DNA of 64,000 nucleotides from Vespa crabro (GCF_910589235.1 NC_060959.1:11078907-11142906), one strand, 5' to 3'; shown: positions 42,948-55,066, numbered from the stretch's first letter. A program made the numbers and translations. Notes: a model not told the origin generated them from the sequence alone.

Positions 42948-43548
42948 TATAATAATTCATAATTTATTGGATATATATAGATAGATGGAAAATATTATTT
43001 TATTTTCACGTTATATCAGATTCTTAAGAGATAATCGATCTCGTTATATATTACGCACGAAGGATTTCGATTGTTAGCTCTTTTACGATAATTTTGGTAA
43101 AGCAGAAGTTAAGATCGGAAGATATATTCTTTATAGTAATTTGAGGGCTCTCTACTTGTTCCAATAGTGCTTACAAAAGCAAGGAGCTTAAACCGTTAGA
43201 AGATATCGTCGTTCTACTTATCCGTAGTCGTAGCACGCAAACCGTACCGACTTTCCGATACAAGCGTTTCGTGGATAACCACAGAGAAAGGATGAAGGGA
43301 GGAGGATGGAGCATTAGCAACAAAACGTCCAAGGAATCTCGTTTGGTTGCTTTAAAGGTTCTCTCTTGGCTGATATACAGAAAGAGAAAAAGAAAAAAAG
43401 AGAACCACCCACATCCTTCCGGTCTTTCGATCGGATCATGAGACCTAGTCGAAAGAAGATCCTATGGAGACTGTTACAAGTAGCTTTTTCCCAAGAACGG
43501 AAGCAAATATCGGATTCCGATAAGAGGAAATCGTGCTTTGAGCCTTTC
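42948..43548. other. AT-rich unique sequence, no gene identified
   Basis: Nothing beyond short unremarkable frames. Confidence 0.45.
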
Positions 43549-43552
43549 TCCC

Positions 43553-43592
<40 letters not shown>
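43549..43592. repeat. (CT)n microsatellite
   Basis: About fourteen clean CT units after CCCTCT variants. Confidence 0.95.
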
Positions 43593-43594
<2 letters not shown>

Positions 43595-44327
43595 GCGACA
43601 CATAAACGAATCTAAGTTTAAATCGTCAAGTTATGTTCATTTGGAACAGACGATTATACTCGCAATTTTAAAGAAAAATTTCCAACGAACGTAGTTTAAA
43701 TCCTTCCTGCAAAGTGTCGTAATTGTTCTATTAAAATCCTAGGATAGAAATTCAAAATTTGTTTTCGTTGTTTCTCTTTGGAGTTCCAAATGCAATAAAT
43801 ATAGGAAGCTGCTTTAAACGTTGCTCAAATTTTATGTGTTTGTTAAAGAAACTTTTCAGAGATGTTTGCGTGGCTTCTAGGAAAGGTGTAGGTTGGGGAT
43901 CGGTGGTTGATGGTTGAAGGGCTAGGGAGAAGTAAGAGCGGAGAAATGGTTTCAACAAGTGAAATAAATCGCGATTTGAACGGCATACGCCGACCACCCA
44001 CGGCTTTCGAGCTCCGCCTTCGCCCTTTCGCGTTTTACAATTACGGTAGTTTTATGAGTTTCACCGGCACACCCAACCCCACTCCTGTTCCTCTCACGCC
44101 TCTCCCACCATCACCCTCAGTAGTCCAGTCTGCCTCCGGGCAGACTTTCTGCCAACTTGTGATTGCGCAAGTTTCTGCTTTACGAGTACGAGCCTGGCGA
44201 GTTATCTGTCTGCGATTCTCCTTTTATAATCCACATACACGCGTGCTTGCACGTTCTAACATATCTTAAACGATCGGGCTTATGTTACATGATAAACGAC
44301 GAAACGTCTTTTCGACTTAAGATCGTT
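43593..44327. other. Unique sequence, GC-richer from 43980 to 44250
   Basis: Contains a Pro/Thr/Ser-rich frame (43907-44269), an acceptor-like CACCATCACCCTCAG ending at 44120, and the hairpin listed separately. No gene called. Confidence 0.4.
44127..44146 (+). ncRNA. Stable hairpin with a C(UCCG)G tetraloop
   Basis: AGTCTGCC (44127-44134), loop TCCG, GGCAGACT (44139-44146): eight perfect base pairs closed by C-G around a UNCG-family tetraloop, an exceptionally stable RNA loop class. It lies 7 bp after an acceptor-like CAG. No known RNA family is recognised, and transcription is unproven, so this is a structural element rather than a defined RNA gene. Confidence 0.25.
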
Positions 44328-44355
44328 ATATATCTATATATATATATATACGATC

Positions 44356-44402
<47 letters not shown>

Positions 44403-44411
44403 ATATATATA
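44328..44411. repeat. (TA)n microsatellite, interrupted
   Basis: Three TA blocks separated by CGATCATATTT and TTAT. Confidence 0.95.
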
Positions 44412-45090
44412 CAAATTTTAATGAAAATCGTGCTTATTTAATATAAAAATAAAAATATTATATGTCCATAATTTATAAAGGGAGTAAATGATAAAATACG
44501 ATATTGCTAAGAAAGATCGTTAAGAGATAATATATATTTTTACATTTACGTTTAATCTCATGAAACATAAATAAAGATAATTCTGAATTTCTCGAATATA
44601 TTCGTCGTATTCCTTTGTAAGTCACACAAACAAAAGATCTTTTTAAGAAAGTCACGAATTAACGTAGACAATTAGAGCAGAGACGTTCTCGTCATAAAGC
44701 TTGTTCGCGAGTCTCGCATCGTTCGAGAAGAAAGTGTCTACAGTCTCGATTCTGATCGCGACCGACGGCATACTTTGTTCTAACGACGATCTCGTTGTCG
44801 TTGGCGGACGTTAACGAAGCGGCGCGACATAATGAGGTGTGACACGAACCTGCTGCTGGATGGTTTGCTCGTAGTGAGAAAACTGGTGGAGGGTGAGGAA
44901 TAGGAAGGGAGGGGATGGAGGAGAACGGACTGGTTCACAGGGTGAAAGAGAACTGGAGGGCTGCTTCAGACACCCCTGTTACGTGAACGAACGTCTGATG
45001 GGGAGGGTTCGACTTTACTTGTCTCCTTCTTCCGTCGGATTTCCATTCTGCTCGCGTAACTCGCGGCCACGCGTGCGCACTTCTCCAAGC
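44412..45090. other. Unique sequence, no gene identified
   Basis: GC-richer from 44690 to 45090. The plus frame at 44893-45261 runs into the T-rich tract and is not credible. Confidence 0.45.
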
Positions 45091-45205
45091 ATACTCTTTC
45101 TTTTCTTTTACTTCCTTTTCTTTCTTTTTTTTTTCTTCTTTTCTTTTCCTTTTTCTCTTTTTCATTTTCTTTTTTTTTTTTTCTTTTTTTTCCTTTTTCA
45201 CCTTC
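45091..45205. repeat. T-rich polypyrimidine tract
   Basis: About 115 bp of T/C on plus. Lys-rich minus-strand frames are artefacts. Confidence 0.9.
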
Positions 45206-46339
45206 ATTCTTTTCTCTTTCGCGAGCAGAATCGAGAGAAGCCCCAACGAGTCTCGATATAGTAACTCCGATATGTTGCTCTTTGCTGTTCTGTTTAAATA
45301 CACTTTGGAAGAAAAATTGAACGACTGTAATATTCATTGTGTTTAATTTACATTCGTAATTCTTAATAATTGTATTCTCTTTTGTTAATCATTCTTTCAT
45401 CCTTTGTATCGTCTAACATTTAATTGAAAAATTCAATTTTCCTTTTGTACGTTTCACGACAGTGACAACGTACTGTTACACTTTACGTAAAAGTAATGTC
45501 CTCTTGAAATTAGTCTCACCTAACTCCCAAGCACGTGCACGGAAAAGGGAAAAAAGAAAGAAAATAAAAACACCGTACCGTTTGTTTTATTACCCGCAGA
45601 AACGTATCGCAGCTATTTGGTTTATCGCTTTACCACGTGACACCGAGCAAGGGTCTTAAAAAGAACGTTTCAAACGTAAGAAGGAAAGAAAAAGTATAAA
45701 AGTGCGTTTTCGTTCGATATATTGAACGAGCACGTAGTTCGGGAAATTGTTTATCGGTTAGTAATAAAATTGGTATTGCATTTCATAGAAGGAAAAAAAA
45801 AGAAGAAAGGAAAATAAAAAATATTCAACTCCAAAACGCTTTAATAATTTCTTCGTATTAGGCACGCTTGATTATTTTCTTTGATCATATTTCTCTAAAT
45901 GATAATCGATTTACGACAATGCCACCACGATCAAAAGTCGTGCCTTTAGTAAAGAAAAACCGTTCGAACGGAAGGTTTTAAAGATAGGAAGGCACCACGA
46001 TCGTCGGCGTAAAGATGTAAGCGGGTGAAAGGTCACGTAGTAGTTCCTTTTAATCGTTGCTGCAATAAATAGTATAAACGTAAAATATTACGATCTTATA
46101 TATATATATATATACATATATGTATATATATTTCTTCTGCATAACTTATTAAAAGAAGAAAAAAGGTCGAGAAAAGAGAAAGGAATAAGAGCAAAGAGTA
46201 GAAAACTGCAAAATACTCGAGAGCGTCCGAATTAATTAATAACGCTTAGCCCCGTGCAAAAAGCGTGAAATTACTTTCGGTTATGGGAAAGAGAAGAGAA
46301 GAGAAGAAGAAAAAGAAATGGGCTAAGGAGAGAAAAATC
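45206..46339. other. AT-rich unique sequence, TATA-like motif at 45695
   Basis: TATAAAAG at 45695-45702 is a perfect TATA consensus, but no initiator is found about 31 bp downstream. A TA run lies at 46098-46131. No gene supported. Confidence 0.4.
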
Positions 46340-46430
46340 GAGGGAAGAAGGACAAAAAAAAGAAAAAAAGAGAAAAAAAGAGAAAAAAAAAGAAAAGAAC
46401 GAGAAAAGAAATGAAAAGGGAAAAAAAAAT
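46340..46430. repeat. A-rich purine tract
   Basis: AAAAG units for about 90 bp. The Phe-rich minus-strand frame is an artefact. Confidence 0.85.
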
Positions 46431-47051
46431 TAAACGCAGTTCGAACGAGCATTAATTAAAAACTTCCGACCACCTGGATTTCGTACTTTGGGCTAAGGGC
46501 ACATTATTGTTACAGTTGTCGACGAAGAGCCGTCGAAACGACGTTTACGAATCGTTGAATAGTTTCGTTAGGGAATAGGGAAGGGTGATTTCGTATCAAG
46601 AGCCAAGGCACGTAATGAGACATTTTAATTAACACACCTCGCCCGCACTCACCCACGCCAACGTAGGATTTTATTCCGATCGAGAGCACCGATACCTTTT
46701 GATCTCTCTCCCTCTTTCTCTCAATTCGGTGCGCCCGCGCAAGCACGCATTTCGGCCTCGATAAAGCATCGATCGATCGGAATTTAGCCGTCTACTCGTA
46801 GTATATAGCATCGCGCACGCAGATTTTGTTTTCTACGAGTACCCTCCTCTACCAATTCGTTGACGTGGAAAACGAAGCGACTCGTTCGTCTCGATTGCTG
46901 AAATTTACTTTACCGTAGTCGTTAAGTCTTTATTGCTATTTCGAGACGGAGTAGACGAGTAAGAAACGTAAGACAAACGTGATCTCATTAAGAACATTGC
47001 CGACATAGAAATCTGGAAAATTCGAATAGTATTAACTATGCACACCTACAT
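46431..47051. other. Unique sequence, nothing seen
   Basis: Short CGATCGATCG palindromic run near 46769-46780. No gene supported. Confidence 0.45.
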
Positions 47052-47080
47052 ATGTGTGTGTGTGTGTGTGTGTGTGTGTT
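47052..47080. repeat. (GT)n microsatellite
   Basis: About thirteen GT units, one of the few pure GT tracts here. Confidence 0.95.
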
Positions 47081-47900
47081 TGTTGCTTAAAAAACTTTAT
47101 AACGTTATTATAAACTGGTAGATGTTGTAGGAGAATGATGAACGAGATATAAAGTTTAATATAGATACTTTGAAGTTACTTTCATTATCAAAATTAAACA
47201 TTGTTTATTATTTTTAATTGATTCATTTTCCAAATGATGTTGATCGAGCACGTTTTACTTATAATCAGTTAAATGGATAAATAAAGTATGCTCTGTAAAT
47301 GATGAATCCACTTTTTACCAACGTTCCTGATTGAATTTATGTGCTTTGAATGTCTCAGGGAGATATGTCTGACCTCGTTAGAACGACAATTTCCGACGTA
47401 AAAGCGAACGCGAAGCTTTATGCAAGCTGGCAGAATCCATTCTCGTCGATATTCGTTAACCCGGTGATCCGATGAAAATAGCTTACGTCGAACGAGACCA
47501 CGATATCCGGCCTACCGTTGTTGCTGCTGTTGTTGTTGTCTAAATCACGGATTAAGTAAATACATGATCGACGGTGATGTCTCGACGTTATCAACCTCCA
47601 ATCCACTTATGCTGGAAAATTTGTACGTACTCGCGTACATATTCCAACGCATTTAATGTTCGATACTTCGAAAATCATGATGAATATTTTATCATTAAAC
47701 GATATTGCTATCGAAATAATCATGTAAAAGTAATATCGATTTTCTTGTATCTTTTTATGATTCTGAACGTTTTAATCCTGATTGAAATTATCTATTGACC
47801 CGTTTCAATCAGTTAAAAGTAATGTCGATTTATCCCATATATTTGAAAAAAAAAAAATGAAAAAAATGAAAAAAGTGAAAAACGAGCAATTTCAAAGTAA
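47081..47900. other. AT-rich unique sequence, no gene identified
   Basis: Small CTG/TTG triplet run near 47518-47538. Frames under 85 codons, none recognised. Confidence 0.45.
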
Positions 47901-47904
47901 ATAC

Positions 47905-47982
<78 letters not shown>
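47901..47982. repeat. (CATA)n(TA)n microsatellite
   Basis: Four CATA units then over twenty TA units. Confidence 0.95.
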
Positions 47983-49523
47983 TTTACTTTTATTTTATTT
48001 GATTTTATTATAATATTATCGTATATATTTTAATTTTATTGTATTTAAAAATAAATAGTAAAATACCACGAATAAAATAAAATTTATATGTATATATACA
48101 TATATATAAAAATATACGTGATATACTCATCGGATGGTCATAGTCGAACGTATGTGGCCGCAAAACGACGACTCGTTCAACTAGGAAGGATCTATAGCCT
48201 TAGGGAGCCTGCGAAACGACTTGGAGTTTTCACGATACATCGAGTTACGATTCATCGATCGTAGACGTCCGATCTTGGCTCTCCTTTCCCGTTTTCTTTT
48301 ACTATGAATCCACCTGACCCTTCGTCGTCTGACTTACGCTTCGACTTCCTTCTTTCCCTTCTTTCCCCTTTTTCCCCTGACGATCCACCTTTTTGAAATG
48401 ATAGCCACCGAAGATCCGGGTCGCGCGTAAATTTCCGGAATCTTAGCTGATTTATCGCCGACTGAAATATAGTTCGCCGCCGTTGGAGGTTGCGCTTTAA
48501 GAATTCCCGTTTTACCTTCGACCTCTTACCCTCCTCTTACACCCCTTCTTCCTCCTTCCGCCAGAAGAAATATTTTCTTCTCATGCCTGTTTGTAAATCG
48601 AGCCGTCGTAATTTTCACACTTTTTTTTTTAAGACCATGCAAACGCATAAATCGACCGTCGAGTATTATACGTTATCGCATTAACGTTAAATTAACAAAA
48701 TATTTATTTGATTTAATACTTTTTTCTCTATTTCTTATTTTTTTCTATTTATTTTTTTTTTCTTTTTTATTTATTATTTTCACATATTTATTTATCCCTT
48801 TTTCGTTACTTCGTTACGTCGTTCAATTCTTTAATCCAAATCCCTGACGAACGTTGCTAATCCTAACGCGATTCCACTTTTGTTTTTCCAAGAGGTTCGA
48901 ATCTCGCGAAGGGTGTCGAATGTAGAGGGGATTCGGAGAAGTGGAAAGGCACGAGAACGCCGGTAGGCACGACTAAGGATTTGTTAGGCAAACACCATTC
49001 GCGCGTTAGGACAACAAATCACTGAGTGTCAGTCTTCCATCAGTCGAACGATCAACAAGATGTCTAGTACGGATCTCTTTTAATTTCGTAGAGTTTAATT
49101 AATGTGATATTTATATGCGTGATTTTATACATGGAAATATATTAATAAATCAATTTTAAGTTATAACAAATGAAACAAAAATTGTATTATATTATAATTA
49201 TGTCGTTATTGAGATACGTTCTATAAAAATTTTTAGATAAATCGACTTTAAAGATTCATCGTATACGTATATATTTAACAATAGCATGATTGCGAAATAT
49301 CGACGATATCGATTCTCTTATATCGATAGTATCTAAGTACATAAATAAAAAGAGGACATTTTTCTCTTTAAAATGCTTTTTGTTTCAAGTCTCTACGACG
49401 TTTCGTTCCGAAGATATTACCTTTCAAATATTGTCATTCATAATTCTTCGATAGTACGTATGTTAGTAGTAAAACAAAAGAAGAACGTTTACGTTTGTCA
49501 GCTGAGCAGCCAGCGTAAATTCC
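47983..49523. other. AT-rich unique sequence, GC-richer centre
   Basis: 48150-48560 is GC-richer with pyrimidine runs. A minus-strand donor-like string (AGC/GTAAGTCAG) lies near 48330. A GGTTCGAATC B-box-like string near 48894 lacks a tRNA fold around it. T-rich run at 48720-48780. No gene supported. Confidence 0.4.
49304..49328. promoter_or_regulatory. DRE-like TATCGATA with adjacent CGATATCGAT
   Basis: TATCGATA at 49321-49328 is an exact match to the Drosophila DRE bound by DREF and the related BEAF insulator target. CGATATCGAT at 49304-49313 is a close variant. A single palindromic octamer is weak evidence of function. Confidence 0.3.
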
Positions 49524-49605
49524 AAGAATTTATGTAGGTCAGTGTGTCAATCAATTTTAGTCAATGGAATTATGTAGGTCACTGGATCATTCAAAATATT
49601 TGACT
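49524..49605. repeat. Diverged 40-bp direct repeat with TATGTAGGTCA core
   Basis: TATGTAGGTCA occurs at 49531-49541 and 49571-49581, a period of 40 bp, with similar sequence after each (CAGTGTGTCAATCA and CACTGGATCATTCA). Each core holds AGGTCA, the nuclear-receptor half-site. The block leads into the higher-order AT repeat. Confidence 0.65.
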
Positions 49606-49718
49606 TTTTAAATTAGAATATCTCAGAAACTAATAGTCGTAGAAACTTCAAACAAATATCATTTTAAAGCGCAAATATCACTCTATCTTATAATTATATT
49701 GTTAATAAGGGTTTACTA

Positions 49719-50276
49719 TTTTTTATAAACAATTTGTTATAAACAATTTTCAAAATGAATTTTTTTTTCCATTTTTTTTAAATAATTCATTTGTACAAGA
49801 TATGTATAGGTATATACATTTAAAAATTTTATATAAACAATTTGTTATAAACATTTTGTTATAAACATTTTGTTATATAAAATTTCCACAAAGAATTTTT
49901 TTCGACTAACACTATATAGTCGAGTTATATATGCACAGGCACATATACTTTTCATTTTGTAGTAAACAATTTTTTATAAACAATTTTTTATAAACAATTT
50001 TTTATAAACAATTTTTTATAAACATTTTGTTATATACAATTTTCATAATCAATTTTCTCTCTCGAGTGACGCTAAATAATCCGTTTATATATAAACAGAT
50101 ACATGTATTTATCTATTTGTTATAAACAATTTTTTATAAATGTTTTATTATAATAATTTTATTATACACAATTTTCATAATCAGTTTTTTCTCTACTAGC
50201 ACTAGATAATGCTATATATATATATATATGCAACTATTTAACAATTTGTTTTAAACCATTATAAATAATTATAGTA
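49719..50276. repeat. AT-rich higher-order tandem repeat
   Basis: A 14-bp monomer CAATTTTTTATAAA (four perfect copies at 49967-50022) is nested in a larger unit of roughly 130-160 bp. The larger unit carries a block like CAATTTTCATAATCA, a variable TCGA/CTAGCACTA-type segment and a short TA-rich segment. The larger block recurs at about 49744, 49880, 50037 and 50169 with increasing divergence toward the left. It contains no frame and looks like satellite-type DNA. Confidence 0.8.
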
Positions 50277-51420
50277 TAACTAATAAAAAAATTTCTTACC
50301 GATTGATGTCATTCGTAATGACGGTTAACCTCACTTATTTAATTACTCAATATTTTCACAAATAATTGAAAATTGAAATAAATCATTTCTTCGATATCTC
50401 CATTAGTTATTATTAGTAATAGACAAGTCGGAAGGAGGGAAGAGATCGATCGTAAGAAAAAGTGAAAATGTCGAACGTGTATAAATAAGAAAACGGAAGT
50501 CGGAAGGAATAGAACGGAATGCGAAGAGTCAGTCCACGCACGTATTCCATCAAGTATACGGCCCGGAAGCTGGTTGAGGGGTCAAAGGTGGATCGCCGGA
50601 ACTATATTTTGCAGCAGCGTGCTGGTTTAACCCTAAGATAAATGTAGCCACATTTGAGTACGAATACACGGTCTCCTTCAAAGGTATCAAGAGAGCGAGA
50701 AAGAGAGAAAACGTGTCATTAAGCCCACCCTTTATCGGACAGCCGGTGCGATTTAGATCAACGTTCAACGATAAACTTCAAACTTCCTTTCGTGGTTCGG
50801 ATCGCCCACTATCGATTCCTCGTTCACGAAGGGAAAGGAGCAATCGATTTTCTTTGTTATAAATAGAACGAGGCGTATAAAAGCGGACTTACATATGCCA
50901 GGAAAATCTTGCTTAGGGGTCGATGACATTACACTTTCGCTCAATAAGTTATTTCATTTTTTTTTTCCTTTTTTTCCTTTCTTTTTTCATTCGCATCTCA
51001 ATTTTTCAGCGTGGCTTCCAAAAGTAGATCAGGGAAGGGAATTATTTAAATACAATTTAATTGGCAAACAAAACCTATGTCAATAATATAATTAACATAA
51101 TGTTCTGTTATGAATAATGTATAGGTTTAATCACATCATGAGTCATATGTGCACGTCAAAGGTATTATCTACAATATAATTAACGTATATGGTATATAAT
51201 CATACGTATATTTGATGAAAGAGCTTTAATACCAACATAATAGCTTCTAGTATCGGAGCATAACAGGTGAGAAGGTAACTATAGCTATTTGGAATCGACG
51301 TAATCATCCTTGAGGCGTATATACGGAAGAAGAGCGAAACAGCTTATCGATACTCCACCCGATCGAGCTCTACTCAGCAGAAGAAGGTGAATTTAACGAT
51401 GCGCTGCAAATTGCTTCGAT
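50277..51420. other. Unique sequence with paired TATA-like motifs near 50860-50883
   Basis: TATAAATAG (50858-50866) and TATAAAAG (50876-50883) lie 18 bp apart on plus. The nearest downstream frame (50895-51086) is only 12 bp from the second, so it could not be its transcript's start. Donor-like ACAG/GTGAGA lies near 51266. No gene supported. Confidence 0.35.
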
Positions 51421-51442
51421 CTCCCTCCCTCTCGTCTCTTTT

Positions 51443-51493
<51 letters not shown>

Positions 51494-51510
51494 CTCTTTC
51501 TCTCTTCTCC
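51421..51510. repeat. (CT)n microsatellite
   Basis: Imperfect CT at both ends, about eighteen clean CT units in the middle. Confidence 0.95.
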
Positions 51511-52362
51511 ATCCACCCTCGCGCAAATAATTTACATAAAAAACTTCGTGACGCGAGCGAATCGTCGGTGATCACGATGCTCTGTATTCTGTAAGCACCT
51601 TTCCGTATCGACAGGAACAAATATAGCATCGACTCGAGGTGCTATCCGACGTGAGCAACGAAGTGGGAGCAACCAATCGACTTTTGACGTTGATCGATCA
51701 TGGAACCTCCTTTAGCTCATCCATCGAATCGGCTTAGCTTGGTAATTTCTATCCGTTATAAATTTTACTGTTTATATTTATCGAACATTTACTGTATTTC
51801 ACTTCGTTCGGGCAACAAGACCAATTCGAACGATCGATATCGAAGATCGATAAAACATTCGAACGAATGAACGAAATGAACGAATAAGGGGAAAAACAAA
51901 ATGGAATGAAGGAAAAAAAAAGCTCAGCGAGCTTGATTGTTTTTCCTTCTTTTTTTCCCCGGTTTTAAATACCAACCTCAATTCATTTCCCTCTTTGAAT
52001 GACTTTTTCAAGGTAGGCAAAGTTTGGCCGAGCTTTTCGGAGAAGCAAAAATGAAAAATTCCTTCGAACGTTGAATCGAAAAGAGGAACGCGTATTCTCT
52101 GATAAATTGTTCGCGTCGTTTCTCCCATCGAGCATGATAATTCCCCGTATATTTTCTTCTTCGCTGCCTATAACGCGAACCCGTTATACTAGGAGCGACG
52201 TAAGAGAAACTACCGGTTGTAACGGTTACCCATTTTCGTTATTCATCCGACAGCGAGACATTTTTCATGTTGCCTCAACGCACGGAACGCCGTACGGCGA
52301 TCGAAAAGTCAATGGAGAACAATACAACACCGTTTTTCTCGAGTTTCTGTTAGAACGATGTC
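51511..52362. other. Unique sequence, no gene identified
   Basis: Short GATCGATATCGA-type palindromes near 51834-51852. Frames at 51799-52128 (minus) and 52071-52412 (plus) are unrecognised. Confidence 0.45.
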
Positions 52363-52408
52363 ACTCTCTCTCTCTCTCTCTCCCTCTGTGTGTGTGTGTG
52401 TGTGTGTT
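52363..52408. repeat. Compound (CT)n(GT)n microsatellite
   Basis: About nine CT units and nine GT units joined by CCCTCT. Confidence 0.95.
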
Positions 52409-53275
52409 TTGACGCTGTTAGGTGTGTGCGTAAATGTATGTCAGAACGAGATGCTTGTACTACTCGGTTGACGTTATTTCATATCTCGTTTGAAATAAAA
52501 TTTTTCAAATATAGTACAAACACAATTGTTCCCATCTAACTGAGGAAACGAACGAATACGTAATAGTTATCGTTCACATGATCTTTTTTTTATATGAAAA
52601 ATCGGGGTGAAAGAAAAAGACACATCTAAAATGTCATCCACGAGATCCTTGAGCTTGGCCCTATATATTAAGACGTTTGTCTTGCATCTGACGTTGCATC
52701 TCACTCACTGAGAAATAGAAAGCCCAGGGTGTTCCTTCAGAGAAAGGAGCTTCACCTACTCTATGTAGCTGCACGTGACGTCTAACGTAACCCCAATAAT
52801 TCACCTAGTGTAGAAGGGCCCACAGAGTAGGGAAGTTGTTCTACTTCGAGCAACTAAACCCAATCCCCTTTCATCCTTCTCCCTTTACCCTCGTATTATA
52901 CTCTCATCCTCATCTCTTTCTCTATTTCTTTTTTATCGCGCTCGTAATACAAATTTCAACGATCTTTATTATACTACTTTCCCAACATATCAAGCTACAA
53001 TAATTTATCAATAGTTATTTTTATTTCACATTAAATCGTTTCCAATTTTCGTTTCGATACTACTTATCGAACTATTTTACTACATCAGATCTTAATCTTT
53101 TTCACGAAGCACTTTGTCTCAGGAAATAAACTTTGTTCCTCTTTCTCACCCTATATCAGGCACCACCGGCGTCACCTTGAGATTCCTTCAGAATAACCTT
53201 AGGCACTACCAAGCAAGTTTGCGAAGGGATGAACGAGAAATTACAGGGAGGTTTAGCTAAATTCCTTCTTCGACC

Positions 53276-53278
<3 letters not shown>
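52409..53278. other. Unique sequence, nothing seen
   Basis: No frame or motif that I can support. Confidence 0.5.
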
Positions 53279-53326
<48 letters not shown>

Positions 53327-53343
53327 CTCCCTCTCTTTCTCTC
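53279..53343. repeat. (CT)n microsatellite
   Basis: About twenty-one clean CT units then CCTCCCTC variants. Confidence 0.95.
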
Positions 53344-55021
53344 GACCTCCATCTACCTTCCCTTAGACTTCCGTAGGCTCCCACTCCCAATGGGATCGGT
53401 AATTACTACCGAACGAGCTCGACTCCGATCATTAATTTACCTTCAATTTCGAAGGTTATGCTTTGCCACGAAAGCCACCGCCATCACCGGTTCTAGTGGT
53501 GCTGTTACTGGCCGGTATATTATCCCGAGGAGTATTGGCATGGAAAGAAAGGTAGCACGAGGGAGATGGATAGATAGATTTACAGATGGAAGTCAAAAGA
53601 GACAGAGAAAGGGAGAAAGAGAGATATACAACGAGAGAAAGGATTTTACCTCGCGGGAGAAAAATCGAAATGGGATAAAGTCAGGATCGAATGGCTTCCT
53701 TTCATCTTCTCTCGCGGAAGCTGTTTTTCCCTTTTACAATTTTCTGCTATAAGGTAGCGCTCAGGCCGGCTTTTACGTTCGATGAAAATCGAACGGGACG
53801 AGGAATCGCCGATGTGTCAGATGCACGCATATTGTGCGAACGTTCCGCGTATTCGCGGTAACCTCGGATAAAGGATCTCACCGTATATATCTATGTGTGT
53901 GTACGTGTATATGATGTGCACCAGGAGAGTGCACGAAAGAAAGAAAGAGAGAGAGAGAGAGAGAAAGAGGACTACTCATCGATGACGAGATTAGATTCGT
54001 TTCACGGACGAGCGGCTCTATTCGAAGATTAAAAGGAGTGCCGAGAGTGGAGGTAAATGAGTTGGGACTACTTTTAAATCTGTCCTGGATCCGGAGTAGT
54101 AAAAAAGGTGGCACTTAATCGAGAGGACACTCGAGCGTGAGGCGAGATAAATCGATTTCATTTAAGGCGTTCTTTCTCTTTCTCGCTCTCTCTCTCTCTC
54201 TATCTCCCTCCATCTATCTATCTTCCACTCTCGCGTTTACGCATATACGTAGTAAACATACACATTCTTCTTTTCTAAATCAGATTTTAAATGTGGAGAG
54301 AAAGTAAATCAATAAATAACTTCTTTTCCTGTGTCTATTTGCGCGTAAGAAAAAGAGAGAGAAAACTAAGCGTTGCATATACTCAAAGTTATCGACCGAT
54401 CGGCTATCTTGCTCATTGGAATTTCAGAAAAGTACTCGATGTTAAAGTGGAAGGAAAAGAAGCTCGTTTCTTTTATCCGCTTTCTCTCTCATCGTATCCT
54501 TTCCCGTCGAGGTCAAATGTATCTTCCTTCTTTTTTTTCCTCCCCCTTCTTTCATCTCCCTTCGTCTCTATTTCTCTCGTGGCACTCTTAAGTAATGACC
54601 CTGCCTTTCGTGTGGCCCTTCTTTTTTTCTTCTTCCTTTTCTCTGTTTCCTTTTTCTTTTTTTTTTTCTCCCAAGGAAAACGTTCTTATTCTCGGTAACT
54701 CTTGGTTAGAGAACGAAAAAAAAAGAAGGGGAAAAAAAAAGGTAGAAGAAGAGGAGAATGAGGAGGAGAAGGAGGAGGAGGAGGAGGAAACAGAAGAAAG
54801 AGTTCTTGTCGCCTCGTGGCCGAGATATTTGTAAGAACGAAGCTCTCTGGACAGATCCAGAGAGTTCAACGTGAACGAAGTGTAGCCTTGCGGGAAAGAG
54901 AAAAAAGTAAAAGAAAAAGAGTTAGGAGAAGAAGAAATGGAGGGAAGGAGAAAAACATTATGAAACTCGGGAGGATCTAATGTACTGGAAAATATATATT
55001 TAGTCAAAGCGAAGCTTTCTG

Positions 55022-55024
<3 letters not shown>
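53344..55024. other. Unique sequence with GA, CT and purine/pyrimidine tracts
   Basis: GA tract at 53937-53970, CT tract at 54175-54202, pyrimidine-rich 54480-54670 directly followed by a purine-rich 54716-54800 (GGA/GAA units). The abutting opposite-strand tracts explain the mirrored frames at 54291-54834. No gene supported. Confidence 0.5.

Positions 55025-55066
<42 letters not shown>
55025..55066. repeat. (TA)n microsatellite
   Basis: About eighteen TA units then CACATA. Confidence 0.95.

Noticed and set aside
45695..45702. TATAAAAG core promoter
   Set aside because: No initiator or downstream element at the expected distance and no following gene signal. Kept only as a remark.
48885..48920. 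GGTTCGAATCTC resembles a tRNA B box
   Set aside because: The T stem does not pair, no A box or acceptor stem is found at the right distance, and no tRNA fold results.
50550..50620. AGCTGGTTGAGGGGTCAA resembles the miR-133 region (CCCCTTCAACCAGCT on the other strand)
   Set aside because: The seed differs (TTGACCC instead of TTGGTCC), there is a missing base, and no complementary hairpin arm is present nearby.
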